Shown: positions 1 through 7,591, numbered from the stretch's first letter. The stretch: 19,434 nucleotides of DNA from Promethearchaeota archaeon (GCA_019894735.1 JAGXOB010000035.1:1-19434); one strand, 5' to 3'. Made by a program: numbers and translations. The notes: a model not told the origin generated them from the letters alone.

Positions 1-638
1 TAATATATCGTTTTCCCATCAAAACTGAGTTGTACTACATTTATTCTTATTTTTTTCTTTCTCGCTTCAGATAATTTATTTGAAAACTTAGGATCAGTTT
101 TGAAGTTAGGTTTAAATTTGGAAGCTTTACGAAATACCAAAAATAAAAGCATTCCCTTGTTATCAATAATTTCTTGTACGTGACGAGTTCCACGTTCGGT
201 AGGTGCATCGGGAAATAATGCTAAATCTCCTATTACAAGGGTAACTCCCTTTACTTCTAAAGGTACGCCATCTAAAACGAAATCAATCCTGCTCTTACCA
301 ATTTTCACTTCTTTTCTTATTTCTTTTGCTTTCGCAGTTTCAGGTAGATATGGAAAAACGCTCAAAGCAATTTTTGAATGAATTGCTGTATCTATTACGA
401 TCCAATCTTCTCCTTTTTTTACAGCTTTAATATAATAATCCAGTTTTCCCCGAGAATCTGTGAATAAAACTTCTCTTCCCTTTATTAGCAACTCAGTTAA
501 CCTTCCAGGATCGTGAATATGAGCAGATTTTATTTGATGATTGTATTTAATTTCACTTACAAATCGATTAGGACGATTTAAAAAAACTCCTTCTTTGAGA
601 TTTGGAAGTTCAAAAAGAGGTATCTTACTTGCATGCAT
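1..638 (-). CDS. sfsA: SfsA family protein, 3' end beyond window
   Basis: Reading the reverse strand from the ATG at 638 gives 212 open codons that run off the left edge, so the C-terminus is missing. The product carries the diagnostic SfsA motifs: HDPGRLTELL at about residues 37-46, SRIDFVLDG at about 107-115, PLEVKGVTL at about 117-125, and FPDAPTERGTRHVQEI at about 133-148. SfsA was named for maltose-gene stimulation in E. coli. It pairs an OB-like N-terminal part with a PD-(D/E)xK-type nuclease fold, in which the SRIDF aspartate and the EVK pair would be the metal site. Its role in archaea is unsettled. Full-length family members are about 230-240 residues, so only a short tail is lost. 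It is divergent from the ferredoxin gene across 118 bp. No convincing Shine-Dalgarno sequence precedes the ATG. Confidence 0.9.
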   Translation of the reverse strand, partial: MHASKIPLFELPNLKEGVFLNRPNRFVSEIKYNHQIKSAHIHDPGRLTELLIKGREVLFTDSRGKLDYYIKAVKKGEDWIVIDTAIHSKIALSVFPYLPETAKAKEIRKEVKIGKSRIDFVLDGVPLEVKGVTLVIGDLALFPDAPTERGTRHVQEIIDNKGMLLFLVFRKASKFKPNFKTDPKFSNKLSEARKKKIRINVVQLSFDGKTIY

Positions 639-756
639 TCAAAAACTACTCAAAATGGGATTTATTTAATTAAGGTTATTTTGATTTGATTTAAATTAAT
701 TTCATTATATATTATAAACTATAGAGATAAATGGAGTTTCATTTTAAACTAATATA

Positions 757-996
757 ATGAGTGATGCACCCGATAAGAGCAAAATTGTGAGTTATAAGTT
801 CCATCACATTGATACTAATAAATGTAAAAAATGCGAAGCTTTTTCGTGTGAAGATGCCTGCTTTAGAGGAATTTACGAAGTTTTAAACAAAGAGTCTGAA
901 CCTATATGCGTTGTTGTAGAAGAACGAGAAGATCACTGCATTAAATGTCATATCTGTACGACCGCATGCAAATTAAGAGCAATAACTATTGACTAA
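757..996 (+). CDS. 2[4Fe-4S] ferredoxin-like protein
   Basis: This 79-residue soluble protein has two cysteine clusters. The first is C23-x2-C26-x4-C31-x3-C35 and the second is the canonical C61-x2-C64-x2-C67-x3-C71. The second should hold a [4Fe-4S] cluster. The first has one spacing changed (x4 for x2) and lacks the usual proline after its last cysteine, a pattern also found in FixX/CooF-like electron carriers. About 25 residues separate the clusters and include a lone C51. The likely role is electron transfer to an unidentified partner; no oxidoreductase subunit is adjacent. It lies between the divergent sfsA and the Lrp/AsnC gene 166 bp downstream on the same strand. An AT-rich TATA-like stretch at about 704-718 could drive it. 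The start lacks a well-spaced ribosome binding site. Confidence 0.8.
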   Translation: MSDAPDKSKIVSYKFHHIDTNKCKKCEAFSCEDACFRGIYEVLNKESEPICVVVEEREDHCIKCHICTTACKLRAITID

Positions 997-1025
997 GTTT
1001 AAAATATTAATTTAGTATTTGTAAT

Positions 1026-1039
1026 AGGAGTAAACTCCT
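1026..1039. repeat. Inverted repeat upstream of the first Lrp gene
   Basis: AGGAGT-AA-ACTCCT is a perfect 6-bp inverted repeat with a 2-bp spacer, in the gap between the ferredoxin stop and the Lrp/AsnC start about 125 bp downstream. Lrp-type regulators often bind imperfect palindromes near their own promoters, so autoregulation is possible. A weak hairpin or chance are alternatives. No second full copy was seen, although the related string AGTAGACTCCTTTT overlaps the end of the Lrp gene near 1709. Confidence 0.35.
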
Positions 1040-1162
1040 TTTAAATTGGAATTTTAAATTAATTGGAGTAGTTTTTATCATAATTTATAAAATATAAGTA
1101 TATTTTTAATTTGTAAAATCATTATCTAAATATAGAATTAAAATTAATATTAGGAAATGGAT

Positions 1163-1714
1163 ATGATTTCAGACAAATTAAAGCTTGATGATATCGATCG
1201 CAGAATAATTACATTAGTACAAGGCGATCCAAACTTAACACATACTCAAATTGCAGAAAAAATTAATAGGTCTCAACCAACTGTTGGGATGAGAATAAAA
1301 AAGCTTGAAAAAGAAGGCATTCTCCAGTTCCAGCCAGGCATCAATTTTAGAAAGGTAGATTTATTTTTAGCAACTGTGGAAATGAATACTAAACATCCAG
1401 ATGAAATTCTCGATATGGCGAGATTTTGCCCCTTTATGTTGAACGCATTTAGATTAAGTGGATCTCATAACATTTGCATTTTACTTGCGAGTTCTAAGAT
1501 CGATAAATTGGACAATATCGTAAATTACCATTTCAGAAGCGACCCTGGTGTTCAAGCGGTCTCAATGAATATGATAACAGAGATCGCTAAAGATTTCATT
1601 CTTCCAGTCGATTTCGAGAGCGAGGAACATCTTCCGACGATTGAGGCGGGCTGCGGCGAAAAATGCAAGTTTAAAATGGCTAAACTAAAAGGATTAGCAA
1701 ACAGTTTAGAGTAG
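1163..1714 (+). CDS. Lrp/AsnC family transcriptional regulator with cysteine-bearing tail
   Basis: This is a 183-residue regulator with the standard Lrp layout. A DNA-binding helix-turn-helix at about residues 8-52 (DxxDRRII ... THTQIAEKINRSQPTVGMRIKKLEKEGIL) is followed by a RAM/ligand-binding domain at about 58-150. Unlike ordinary Lrp proteins it adds a tail of about 35 residues with C164-x3-C168 (CGEKC), plus C89 in a CPF motif; both recur in the convergent paralogue. The cysteines suggest a metal, Fe-S or thiol switch, but this is inference. The ATG at 1163 is preferred because AGGA at 1152-1155 sits 7 nt upstream. The alternative ATG at 1157 adds two residues but leaves only 1 nt of spacing. 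The stop is 11 bp from the stop of the opposite-strand paralogue. The effector is unknown. Confidence 0.88.
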   Translation: MISDKLKLDDIDRRIITLVQGDPNLTHTQIAEKINRSQPTVGMRIKKLEKEGILQFQPGINFRKVDLFLATVEMNTKHPDEILDMARFCPFMLNAFRLSGSHNICILLASSKIDKLDNIVNYHFRSDPGVQAVSMNMITEIAKDFILPVDFESEEHLPTIEAGCGEKCKFKMAKLKGLANSLE

Positions 1715-1725
1715 ACTCCTTTTGT

Positions 1726-2295
1726 TTAGGTTTCTTCTTCGCTTGTATCAAATTTATATTTTGGAAGATTAACATTCATATTACAATCAGGACCGCAAGT
1801 ATTTGAATGAAAATCGAATTTCTCTATCTGAAAATCGATGGGAACAACAAAATCGTGAACAGAATCAATTACAATATTAGTTTTTACATTTATAACATTG
1901 GGGTCTTTTCTAAAGCATAAATCGACTAATTTTTCGATGGTTTGTAAGTCTGAAGCAGAAATGAAGCATAACAAGTTAAATTCTCCAGAAATCTTGAATG
2001 CATGGTTAATGAAAGGGCATTTATCTATTTTTCTTACAATCGTTTCCACATCCTTTGTTGAGACGAAAACTATGGCAGTCTTTATATCTACCAGCCTCAG
2101 ATTAAACCCAATTTGTTTGGTGAGTAAGTGTTTTCTCTCTAATTTAATGATCCGTGCCCCTACAGCAGGTTGAGACTTTTCTATTTCTCTTGCTATGTCG
2201 CTGTGAGTTATGCTTGGATCTTGCTCCAACATCTCGATTATCTTATAATCATCATCGTCAATCCCTAATATTTCCTTAAAAGTTTTTTTTATCAT
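1726..2295 (-). CDS. Lrp/AsnC family transcriptional regulator, paralogue of its convergent neighbour
   Basis: This 189-residue protein parallels the convergent gene along its whole length. The helix-turn-helix at about residues 14-57 reads THSDIAREIEKSQPAVGARI. A RAM-type domain follows at about 65-155, ending in a VPIDF motif equivalent to LPVDF in the neighbour. The tail carries C167-x3-C171 (CGPDC), and C93 lies in a CPF motif. The two proteins therefore share three aligned cysteines despite substantial divergence elsewhere, which argues for selection on those residues. The ATG at 2295 is preceded by GAGG with 9-nt spacing. The upstream gap to 2475 is extremely AT-rich and contains TTAATTAATTAA near 2330. 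The effector and targets cannot be read from the sequence. The pair may be an old local duplication, or may form hetero-oligomers. Confidence 0.88.
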   Translation of the reverse strand: MIKKTFKEILGIDDDDYKIIEMLEQDPSITHSDIAREIEKSQPAVGARIIKLERKHLLTKQIGFNLRLVDIKTAIVFVSTKDVETIVRKIDKCPFINHAFKISGEFNLLCFISASDLQTIEKLVDLCFRKDPNVINVKTNIVIDSVHDFVVPIDFQIEKFDFHSNTCGPDCNMNVNLPKYKFDTSEEET

Positions 2296-2475
2296 ACTCT
2301 TCTTCCTCTTATACCTAGAAAAGCTATTAATTAATTAATTTGATTTTAATAAATTAAAATTTATTTAAATTTTAACTTAAATTATATGAATAGTTATAAT
2401 CAATTCGTTTTATTTTATAAATTATTTTGCCTTTTTTGCTCCTAATTTAATTTAGAAAAATATTTGAATTTTTAA

Positions 2476-3438
2476 TTAAATAATAGATGTGAAAATACTT
2501 ATTGTAAAAATACCCACGGCAAAACCAATGAATCCAATTAAAAAATAAATGGGTTTACCTTTTTCTTTTTCGGGAATTACTTCCCTCACAATTGTGTAGA
2601 GAATTACTCCCGAAATAAAAGAATAAAAAATGAAGAATAATTCTGTGTATTCAAAACCTATTAAATCTAATAATAGTCCAATTATAACGCCTAGGAAATT
2701 TGAAAGAGCTAGAACATATTTTCTAGTTTTATTCTCATCAATATCGTAAGTATCGTAGATTTCCAGATCAGTAAATATGATATGGCTTTCTGATCTGTTT
2801 GTTATTACTGCTCTAAACCAAGCAAATAGAAAGAACAATATCCCTCCGATAGGATCGTAAGCTAATAACCCTACTACAATAATTCCTACGAGAAGATGAT
2901 ATGAGAAATTAGTAAAAAAGCGCAGACTACTTAAATCTTCGCTAATATTTGTTTGAATCTTAAGCTTATAACGATTTATTTCTTGTTTGAACTCTCCACC
3001 TTGTTTGTGCAAATCTGCTATTGTTTGGGCTATATTCTTCAGAGCAACATCGTCTAAATTGTTTTTTTCTAGTTCTTGAGATAATATATTTTCTATATTA
3101 TCTTCAACACTTTGCAAAATTTTTTCTTTTTTGATTAATTTGCGCATTCGCTTTTGCGATTTAGATTCTACTTTTTGTAAAATTAGTTTTTCAGAAAGGT
3201 GAACAAATACGAAACCAATTAGCACAAATAAGTACTCAAAAAATGAGAGATCAAATGGAATTATAGGTATATTTTCGGCAATTTCTGGAAGGAGAACTAA
3301 GAAGAAATAAGAGATCGAGATGCCGGCTATTAAGGAAACATTGAGTTTAGGATGCGTACGTTGATAAAAATCGACTAAGAAAAAAAGAACTCCAAAAATT
3401 AATGAAACGACAGCTATAACTGTAAAACTAATACTCAT
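2476..3438 (-). CDS. ZIP-like integral membrane protein with long central coiled-coil loop
   Basis: This 320-residue protein has about seven or eight hydrophobic segments: near residues 4-23, 33-50, 64-82, 176-192, 196-212, 241-262, 266-288 and 297-318. A charged loop of about 90 residues (84-172), probably helical, lies between the third and fourth. ZIP metal-transporter hallmarks are visible: a PE pair ending the second segment (P51-E52) and a segment ending in REVIPEKEKGKP (285-296), followed by a last helix. However, the helix-4 HNxPEG and helix-5 HExPE motifs that bind metal are degraded; helix 4 keeps only an H-x3-G remnant at H181-G185. It may therefore be a non-transporting relative, or a transporter with altered specificity. 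It is divergent from dtdA across 134 bp. The family call is tentative; an Asgard-specific membrane protein is the alternative. Confidence 0.5.
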   Translation of the reverse strand: MSISFTVIAVVSLIFGVLFFLVDFYQRTHPKLNVSLIAGISISYFFLVLLPEIAENIPIIPFDLSFFEYLFVLIGFVFVHLSEKLILQKVESKSQKRMRKLIKKEKILQSVEDNIENILSQELEKNNLDDVALKNIAQTIADLHKQGGEFKQEINRYKLKIQTNISEDLSSLRFFTNFSYHLLVGIIVVGLLAYDPIGGILFFLFAWFRAVITNRSESHIIFTDLEIYDTYDIDENKTRKYVLALSNFLGVIIGLLLDLIGFEYTELFFIFYSFISGVILYTIVREVIPEKEKGKPIYFLIGFIGFAVGIFTISIFTSII

Positions 3439-3572
3439 TACATAATTTAGTGTGAATTTAGTAAAAAAGGTTTTTAGAATTAGATATATTTTAAAGATAA
3501 AATCGATTTTTTAAATATGTAATTTTGTTTGTTATGTCAATTTTCATATGTTTTCAATTAGATTAATAAGAC

Positions 3573-4502
3573 GTGGTGACACCAATTCAGTTCTTTATAA
3601 TTAATTCAATGGAAGATAAAGCTTCCATGAATATGCGAAATTTATTTTTAAATTCTGAACTTTTTACTTTTATAGAGACTAGTGCAATATGGCATGGAAA
3701 TCCTATATTAACTTTAGAGAATTCATCATTTGAAGGAAAATATGATAATTTTCTTAATGAAAATCAAATTTTTTTAGGTTTGACAGCGGAACCTCTAATT
3801 TTTCTCGAAAAACTCCAACTTGGGAGAGCTAATTTCGCACCCGATTTAATAATTTTCGCTAGTAGACATAGGTCAAAAACTGCTAAACCTGCTTTTTTAG
3901 TTCACACAACCGGTAATTGGAGCACTAATGCGGATTTTGGGGGAAATCCTCAAGATTTATCTAAAACAAGTGCGTTACTACATAAAGCAGGTATAGAATC
4001 GTTAAGAGAACAAATCGAAAAGTTCAAAATTCCTGAGTTTTCTTTAGATATAGAAGTAACTCATCATGGACCAACCACTTTAGATATTCCTTTAATATTT
4101 ATGGAATTAGGGAGTAGTAAACAGGAATGGAAAATTAGAGAAGCAGGTGCACTTGTAGCAAATGCTATTGTTAACACAGCGTTAAAATATCTGTATTTTA
4201 AAAAGAATCAAGATCAAGAAGTAGGTTTAGGTTTTGGTGGTACTCACTATGCTCCTAATTTTAATAGGTTAATTGCTAATACTGATATCGCACTCTCATT
4301 TATCTGTCCAAAGTATTACATCCAAGAGTTAAACGAGGATTTAATTAAAATGATGATTAACAACACATTAGAAGAAATTGATTACTTCATAGTAGATTGG
4401 AAGGGCACTAATTCCGAAGAAAAAAAACACTTAATTCCCTTACTTGAAAAGTTTGATATTCCAGTCAGGAAAACAAGAAGTTTTTCAACAATTTTAGAAT
4501 GA
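3573..4502 (+). CDS. dtdA: D-aminoacyl-tRNA deacylase (archaeal DtdA/GEK1 type)
   Basis: DtdA removes D-amino acids wrongly attached to tRNA, recycling the tRNA in the cytoplasm; the archaeal/plant enzyme is zinc-dependent and unrelated to bacterial Dtd. Family signatures are clear in order: an N-terminal strand followed by DKASMNM at about residues 15-21, EVTHHGPTTLDIP at about 161-173, a MELGSSKQEWKIREAGALVA stretch at about 177-196, and GFGGTHYAPNF at about 220-230. The histidines of THHGPT and GTHYAP are the likely metal and catalytic residues. At 309 residues it is somewhat longer than typical archaeal members (about 270-280), with extra length between the first motifs. The start is GTG at 3573 or the adjacent GTG at 3576, since the conserved first strand excludes the later ATGs. 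No clear ribosome binding site is present. Confidence 0.92.
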   Translation: MVTPIQFFIINSMEDKASMNMRNLFLNSELFTFIETSAIWHGNPILTLENSSFEGKYDNFLNENQIFLGLTAEPLIFLEKLQLGRANFAPDLIIFASRHRSKTAKPAFLVHTTGNWSTNADFGGNPQDLSKTSALLHKAGIESLREQIEKFKIPEFSLDIEVTHHGPTTLDIPLIFMELGSSKQEWKIREAGALVANAIVNTALKYLYFKKNQDQEVGLGFGGTHYAPNFNRLIANTDIALSFICPKYYIQELNEDLIKMMINNTLEEIDYFIVDWKGTNSEEKKHLIPLLEKFDIPVRKTRSFSTILE

Positions 4503-4520
4503 GGGGGACTCATTTAAGCC

Positions 4521-4528
4521 TTTTTTCT
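4521..4528 (+). terminator. Probable T-run terminator after dtdA
   Basis: A run of six T, a C and another T begins 18 bp after the dtdA stop in the 42-bp convergent gap, followed shortly by further T-rich sequence. Archaeal transcription commonly ends at oligo-T tracts without a hairpin. There is no matching T-run for the opposite strand in this gap. Confidence 0.35.
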
Positions 4529-4544
4529 CGCGACTTTCCTAGAT

Positions 4545-5405
4545 TTATTTTTTTAATTTTTCGAAATATTCTATTAAGTTTTTGAAGACATCGTGACAAG
4601 CTTTATAGCCTTGTGTTGCTGCTTGTTGCAAAGCTTTGTTAAGGAATTCTGAATGCTTAGAATTGTCGTCAATTGTGACATTTAATTCCCTTACATTGTA
4701 ATAGCTGCGATAAAATAAAGTTGGCCAATCTACTAATGAACGAATAGTCTGAGTGTAAGTCATCTTACCTTCTTCAGATATTTCTAATTCTTTTTTCAGG
4801 CTATAAGAAAGAGAATTACCTGTCTTTTTTTTAGTAATAAATCCATCTAAGGCTATTTCATGCATATATTTTTTAAGTTGATCGGCTTTTAGTTGTATGT
4901 TAATTTTTTTTAGATTATCAAGGATTTCTGTGGTCTTCTGATCTTTAAATTTAATTAATAAATAATTTCGGGCAAAAATGTTGTATTTTAATGGCACAGT
5001 ATTGTGATCTAACTGATTGTATTGAATTAGGTTACCTAAAATTTCCTTCGCGACGAAATATTTTAGGACAACCTGATCTTCTTCGTTAAAAGTGCTTAGA
5101 AAAATCTCAGAACCGTTAAAATAAGAATTGTAAAGAGCTGTTAAGATAGACTTTATTGAATGAAATCCATCGTCAAAAGAAAGCATGATTATATTGAGGG
5201 CATTAATTCTGTAGTCAATATCTGTTAGAAATTTATCTTTCTCAACCTTTATGTAGCGAACTAAGTGAGGTTTTTCTTTTAAAGATGTAAAATTCTCAAC
5301 CCATTCTTTTTCAAGGCGATAAGATTGTGTTTTTGCTATTGCATAGAGTTTATCCACAACAGTGTATAATTTATTTAAGAATTCAACTCCAGATACATTA
5401 GTCAT
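4545..5405 (-). CDS. Protein of unknown function with a probable winged-helix segment
   Basis: I do not recognise this 286-residue soluble protein. It is mostly helical, with no signal peptide or membrane segment. Residues about 158-212 look like a winged helix-turn-helix: helix TTEILDNLKKI, a turn, helix KADQLKKYMHEIALDGFI, then a basic wing TKKKTGNSLSYSLKKELEISEEG. This resembles the layout of small archaeal DNA-binding regulators. The N-terminal 150 residues and the C-terminal 70 residues, including YYNVRELNVTIDDNSKHSEF at about 235-254, match nothing I know. Only one cysteine (C270) is present. It is divergent from the VOC-fold gene across 139 bp and convergent with dtdA. A role as a transcription factor is inferred from the wing only. 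Confidence 0.7.
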   Translation of the reverse strand: MTNVSGVEFLNKLYTVVDKLYAIAKTQSYRLEKEWVENFTSLKEKPHLVRYIKVEKDKFLTDIDYRINALNIIMLSFDDGFHSIKSILTALYNSYFNGSEIFLSTFNEEDQVVLKYFVAKEILGNLIQYNQLDHNTVPLKYNIFARNYLLIKFKDQKTTEILDNLKKINIQLKADQLKKYMHEIALDGFITKKKTGNSLSYSLKKELEISEEGKMTYTQTIRSLVDWPTLFYRSYYNVRELNVTIDDNSKHSEFLNKALQQAATQGYKACHDVFKNLIEYFEKLKK

Positions 5406-5544
5406 CTACAAATCCCTTAACTTGCTTGCTTCTACTTTTTAGAATTAATTATTATTAAACACTAAAAAGTATTAAAGTTTTATTTAAAATAAGTAATATG
5501 TTAATATAATTGAGAATAATTAAAAAAATAAGGTGGCATTCAGC

Positions 5545-5925
5545 TTGAAAATCGAACATTTTGCTGTAAGTTCAAATTCAGAAGAAGATAGCGAACAATT
5601 TTTTATCGAATTATTAGATATGAAAAAGGAAAGAGCCTTCGTTGTATCGGACGACCTTATGGAACAATTTTTTGGAGTTAGAAAAGAGCAAAAAATAGTA
5701 AGGTATAGAAATGATGAAATGAGTGTTGAAGCTTTTATAACGGACGATAATAGTAAAGCTATGGATAAATTTACCCATACATGCCTAGTAATCAAGGATC
5801 GAGAAAAACTTATAGAAAAAGCAAAGCACTTAAATTTTAAAGTCATAAAAGTCCCTAGAAAGAACAATGACGGCTTTTACTTATTTTTAAAAGATCGTTT
5901 TGGTAATTTATATGAGATTAAATAA
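5545..5925 (+). CDS. VOC superfamily (glyoxalase/bleomycin-resistance fold) protein
   Basis: This 126-residue protein has one VOC (vicinal oxygen chelate) unit of two beta-alpha-beta-beta-beta modules. The opening strand is KIEHFAV, and it ends with the typical RFGNLYEIK. The four expected metal ligands are all in place: H5 in strand 1, E62 in SVEAFI, H78 in FTHTCLVI, and E124 in the last strand. It is therefore probably an active metal-dependent isomerase, lyase or dioxygenase; the substrate cannot be read. The TTG at 5545 is chosen because AAGGTGG at 5530-5536 lies 8 nt upstream as a strong ribosome binding site and because translation then starts at the first strand. The GTG at 5533 would lie inside that site. 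The atypical GTPase gene follows 81 bp downstream on the same strand. Confidence 0.83.
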   Translation: MKIEHFAVSSNSEEDSEQFFIELLDMKKERAFVVSDDLMEQFFGVRKEQKIVRYRNDEMSVEAFITDDNSKAMDKFTHTCLVIKDREKLIEKAKHLNFKVIKVPRKNNDGFYLFLKDRFGNLYEIK

Positions 5926-5962
5926 CAATAACATTTTTTAGAGTAGACTTTTATTTAAACAT

Positions 5963-5982
5963 GGGGCGTTTTATAATGCCTT
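5963..5982 (+). promoter_or_regulatory. Hairpin ahead of the small GTPase gene
   Basis: GGGGCGTT-TTAT-AATGCCTT can fold as an RNA stem of up to 8 pairs, three of them G-U, with a 4-nt loop. It is GC-rich for this intergenic space and lies between the VOC stop and the GTPase start, 24 nt before the ATG. It may mark transcript processing or termination after the VOC gene, or act in the GTPase 5' leader. Chance pairing is not excluded. Confidence 0.25.
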
Positions 5983-6006
5983 AAAATAATGAATGTGAAA
6001 TATTAA

Positions 6007-6780
6007 ATGCCCGGATCCTATAAGTTAAAATTAGTCATTGGAGGATCGAAAAATTCAGGTAAAACCACATTCATTAACAGCGATAGTAACCATAATAGTT
6101 CAATTGGTGTTTCTTTTGAATCTATTGAATGTTTCGTTAATGAGGGAGACCATTTTAAGTTTATTGTATGGGATCTAAAAGATAACGAAAGATTTAGATT
6201 TCTTTTTCCTTATTTTTGTCGAGGTGCATGTGCGGGATTATTATGTGTTGATTTATCTAATAAAGAGTCATTTTCAGACTTGACAAGGTGGATAACTCTT
6301 TTTAGGGAGAGTTCAGGAGTAATTCCAATAATTTTAATCGGTACTAAAGCTGATTTAGCAAAAAGAGAAGTAACGGATGAAAAAATTAATGAATTCGTCG
6401 CAAGTGAAGGAATTGAGTATGCTGGGCATACATCCATATTAGATTTGGATAATAGAATAGAAGAAGTTTTTAAAACATTAATTCAAACGTTAATTCCAAA
6501 TATTCCCATAGATTATTTTCGTATTTCCAAAAAGGAAGACGATGAAGAATATAAGATTTTAGAAAGATTCTTTGATCGATGCCCTATATGCAAAAAAATA
6601 AATCACCACAGTGCAAATTTAAAGGTGATTTTTTCTAATAAGACCAACCCTAATACTATAGGTTTGAGAGAAAATTTGATTAGATTAGTTGATAATATTG
6701 ATTTAATTAAATACGAATACACTAATCACATATCTGTTGGAATTCCTTGTTGCGAGTGCTATAAAGAATTGTTTGACTAG
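6007..6780 (+). CDS. Ras/Rab-like small GTPase with degenerate switch II and C-terminal zinc ribbon
   Basis: Residues 5-165 form a Ras-superfamily G domain. The P-loop is G13-x4-G18-K19-T20, switch I is S32-IGVSF (TIGVDF in Rabs), switch II is W55-DLKDNERFRF, G4 is T113-KAD (NKxD in most), and G5 is a weak T142-S143-I. The DxxG glycine is D59 and the catalytic-glutamine position is N60, so intrinsic GTP hydrolysis is probably weak or absent. The stretch between P-loop and switch I is several residues shorter than in Rabs. Residues about 185-257 form a separate tail with C192-x2-C195 ... C248-x2-C251, a likely zinc ribbon. There is no C-terminal prenylation box or membrane segment. Asgard archaea encode many Ras-like GTPases; this one looks like a divergent switch or scaffold. 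A weak GTGA at 5995-5998 precedes the ATG. It is convergent with the phosphoesterase gene at only 4 bp. Confidence 0.87.
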   Translation: MPGSYKLKLVIGGSKNSGKTTFINSDSNHNSSIGVSFESIECFVNEGDHFKFIVWDLKDNERFRFLFPYFCRGACAGLLCVDLSNKESFSDLTRWITLFRESSGVIPIILIGTKADLAKREVTDEKINEFVASEGIEYAGHTSILDLDNRIEEVFKTLIQTLIPNIPIDYFRISKKEDDEEYKILERFFDRCPICKKINHHSANLKVIFSNKTNPNTIGLRENLIRLVDNIDLIKYEYTNHISVGIPCCECYKELFD

Positions 6781-6784
6781 TTTA

Positions 6785-7591
6785 TTAATAGTCCCATACA
6801 TCTGAGCTCAATAAATGCTCTATGCGCGTTCTACGTGGTCTAACAAACTTAGTTCGGCTTAATTTTCGTTCTAAAAGCAGGTTTTTTTCAAGGTTTCTAG
6901 AATTTACCATGTATACTTCTATATCTCCCTTATCTAAAATAATATGGTTAAAGCTAGGACTATCATCTGCTCTAACTTTGTAAGACGTCGAAGTACCACA
7001 GTAGAGGAATGTTGTCGGTCCAATGACGTATGCGTGGGGTACGTGCCTATGTCCCATTAACACCAAATCAAGTTCAAATAATTGAGTAAATTCGAGAATT
7101 TCCCCAGCATCTCTCACGGTTGTGAATTTTTGTCCTGAGAGGGGAACTGGTATTAAGTGATGGTGAAGTGCCATTACTCTGTTTTCGAGGTTCTTATCGA
7201 AGCACCTGCCACAAAAATCTAACTGTTCGTCCCCAATCATTCCTTCACTCATATCATCTCTCGCTGAGCAAACTCCAACAATTATAGTATCCAATTCATC
7301 CAACACCAATCTGGAACGACGAGGTCCAATCATTTTCTCGAAGTAGATTAACCCAGAATTCTTCGCGTCATGGTTCCCAGGCACGATTACCATTTTGGTA
7401 ATATTTCTAATTCTCTGAATATAAGGAAGAATCGCGTGAAATTGCGTAACCCTTCCTTTATGAACCAAATCCCCAGTACAAATTACCACATCTGGTTTTA
7501 TGTCCCTAATGTAATTTATAACATTTTCCATATACTCAGGTACAAACTCATTACCATAATGGAAGTCAGATATATGAACAATTTCAACCAA
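6785..7591 (-). CDS. Calcineurin-like metallophosphoesterase
   Basis: This 268-residue soluble phosphoesterase has the complete two-metal motif set: D9-x-H11 in ISDFH, G40-D41, G72-N73-H74-D75, an H143-H144-H145 cluster, and G180-H181-R-H183. The fold and order match class III cyclic-nucleotide phosphodiesterases of the CpdA type and related archaeal enzymes. The real substrate (cAMP, another phosphodiester, or a phosphoprotein) cannot be told from the motifs. The last 40 residues are very basic (RKLSRTKFVRPRRTRIEHLL), beyond the usual catalytic core, and might bind nucleic acid or membrane. The start is TTG at 7591: an in-frame TGA lies three codons upstream, the SDFH metal motif must follow closely, and GGAG with 10-nt spacing precedes it. 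No transmembrane segment or signal peptide is seen. Confidence 0.9.
   Translation of the reverse strand: MVEIVHISDFHYGNEFVPEYMENVINYIRDIKPDVVICTGDLVHKGRVTQFHAILPYIQRIRNITKMVIVPGNHDAKNSGLIYFEKMIGPRRSRLVLDELDTIIVGVCSARDDMSEGMIGDEQLDFCGRCFDKNLENRVMALHHHLIPVPLSGQKFTTVRDAGEILEFTQLFELDLVLMGHRHVPHAYVIGPTTFLYCGTSTSYKVRADDSPSFNHIILDKGDIEVYMVNSRNLEKNLLLERKLSRTKFVRPRRTRIEHLLSSDVWDY

Noticed and set aside
1898..2173. A 91-codon forward frame opposite the second Lrp gene.
   Set aside because: It is a shadow of the well-supported reverse-strand gene and has no family features.
2320..2400. Short AT palindromes such as TTAATTAATTAA in the second Lrp promoter region.
   Set aside because: Composition here is almost pure A/T, so such palindromes are expected by chance.
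1706..5955. TAGAGTAGACT recurring after two genes (about 1706 and 5939) as a possible dispersed element.
   Set aside because: The match is only 11 bp, one copy overlaps coding sequence and a stop codon, and there is no extended flanking similarity.
5989..6006. A five-codon upstream frame (MNVKY, stop) in frame and directly abutting the GTPase ATG.
   Set aside because: Too short to support, and it overlaps the likely weak GTGA ribosome binding site of the GTPase gene.
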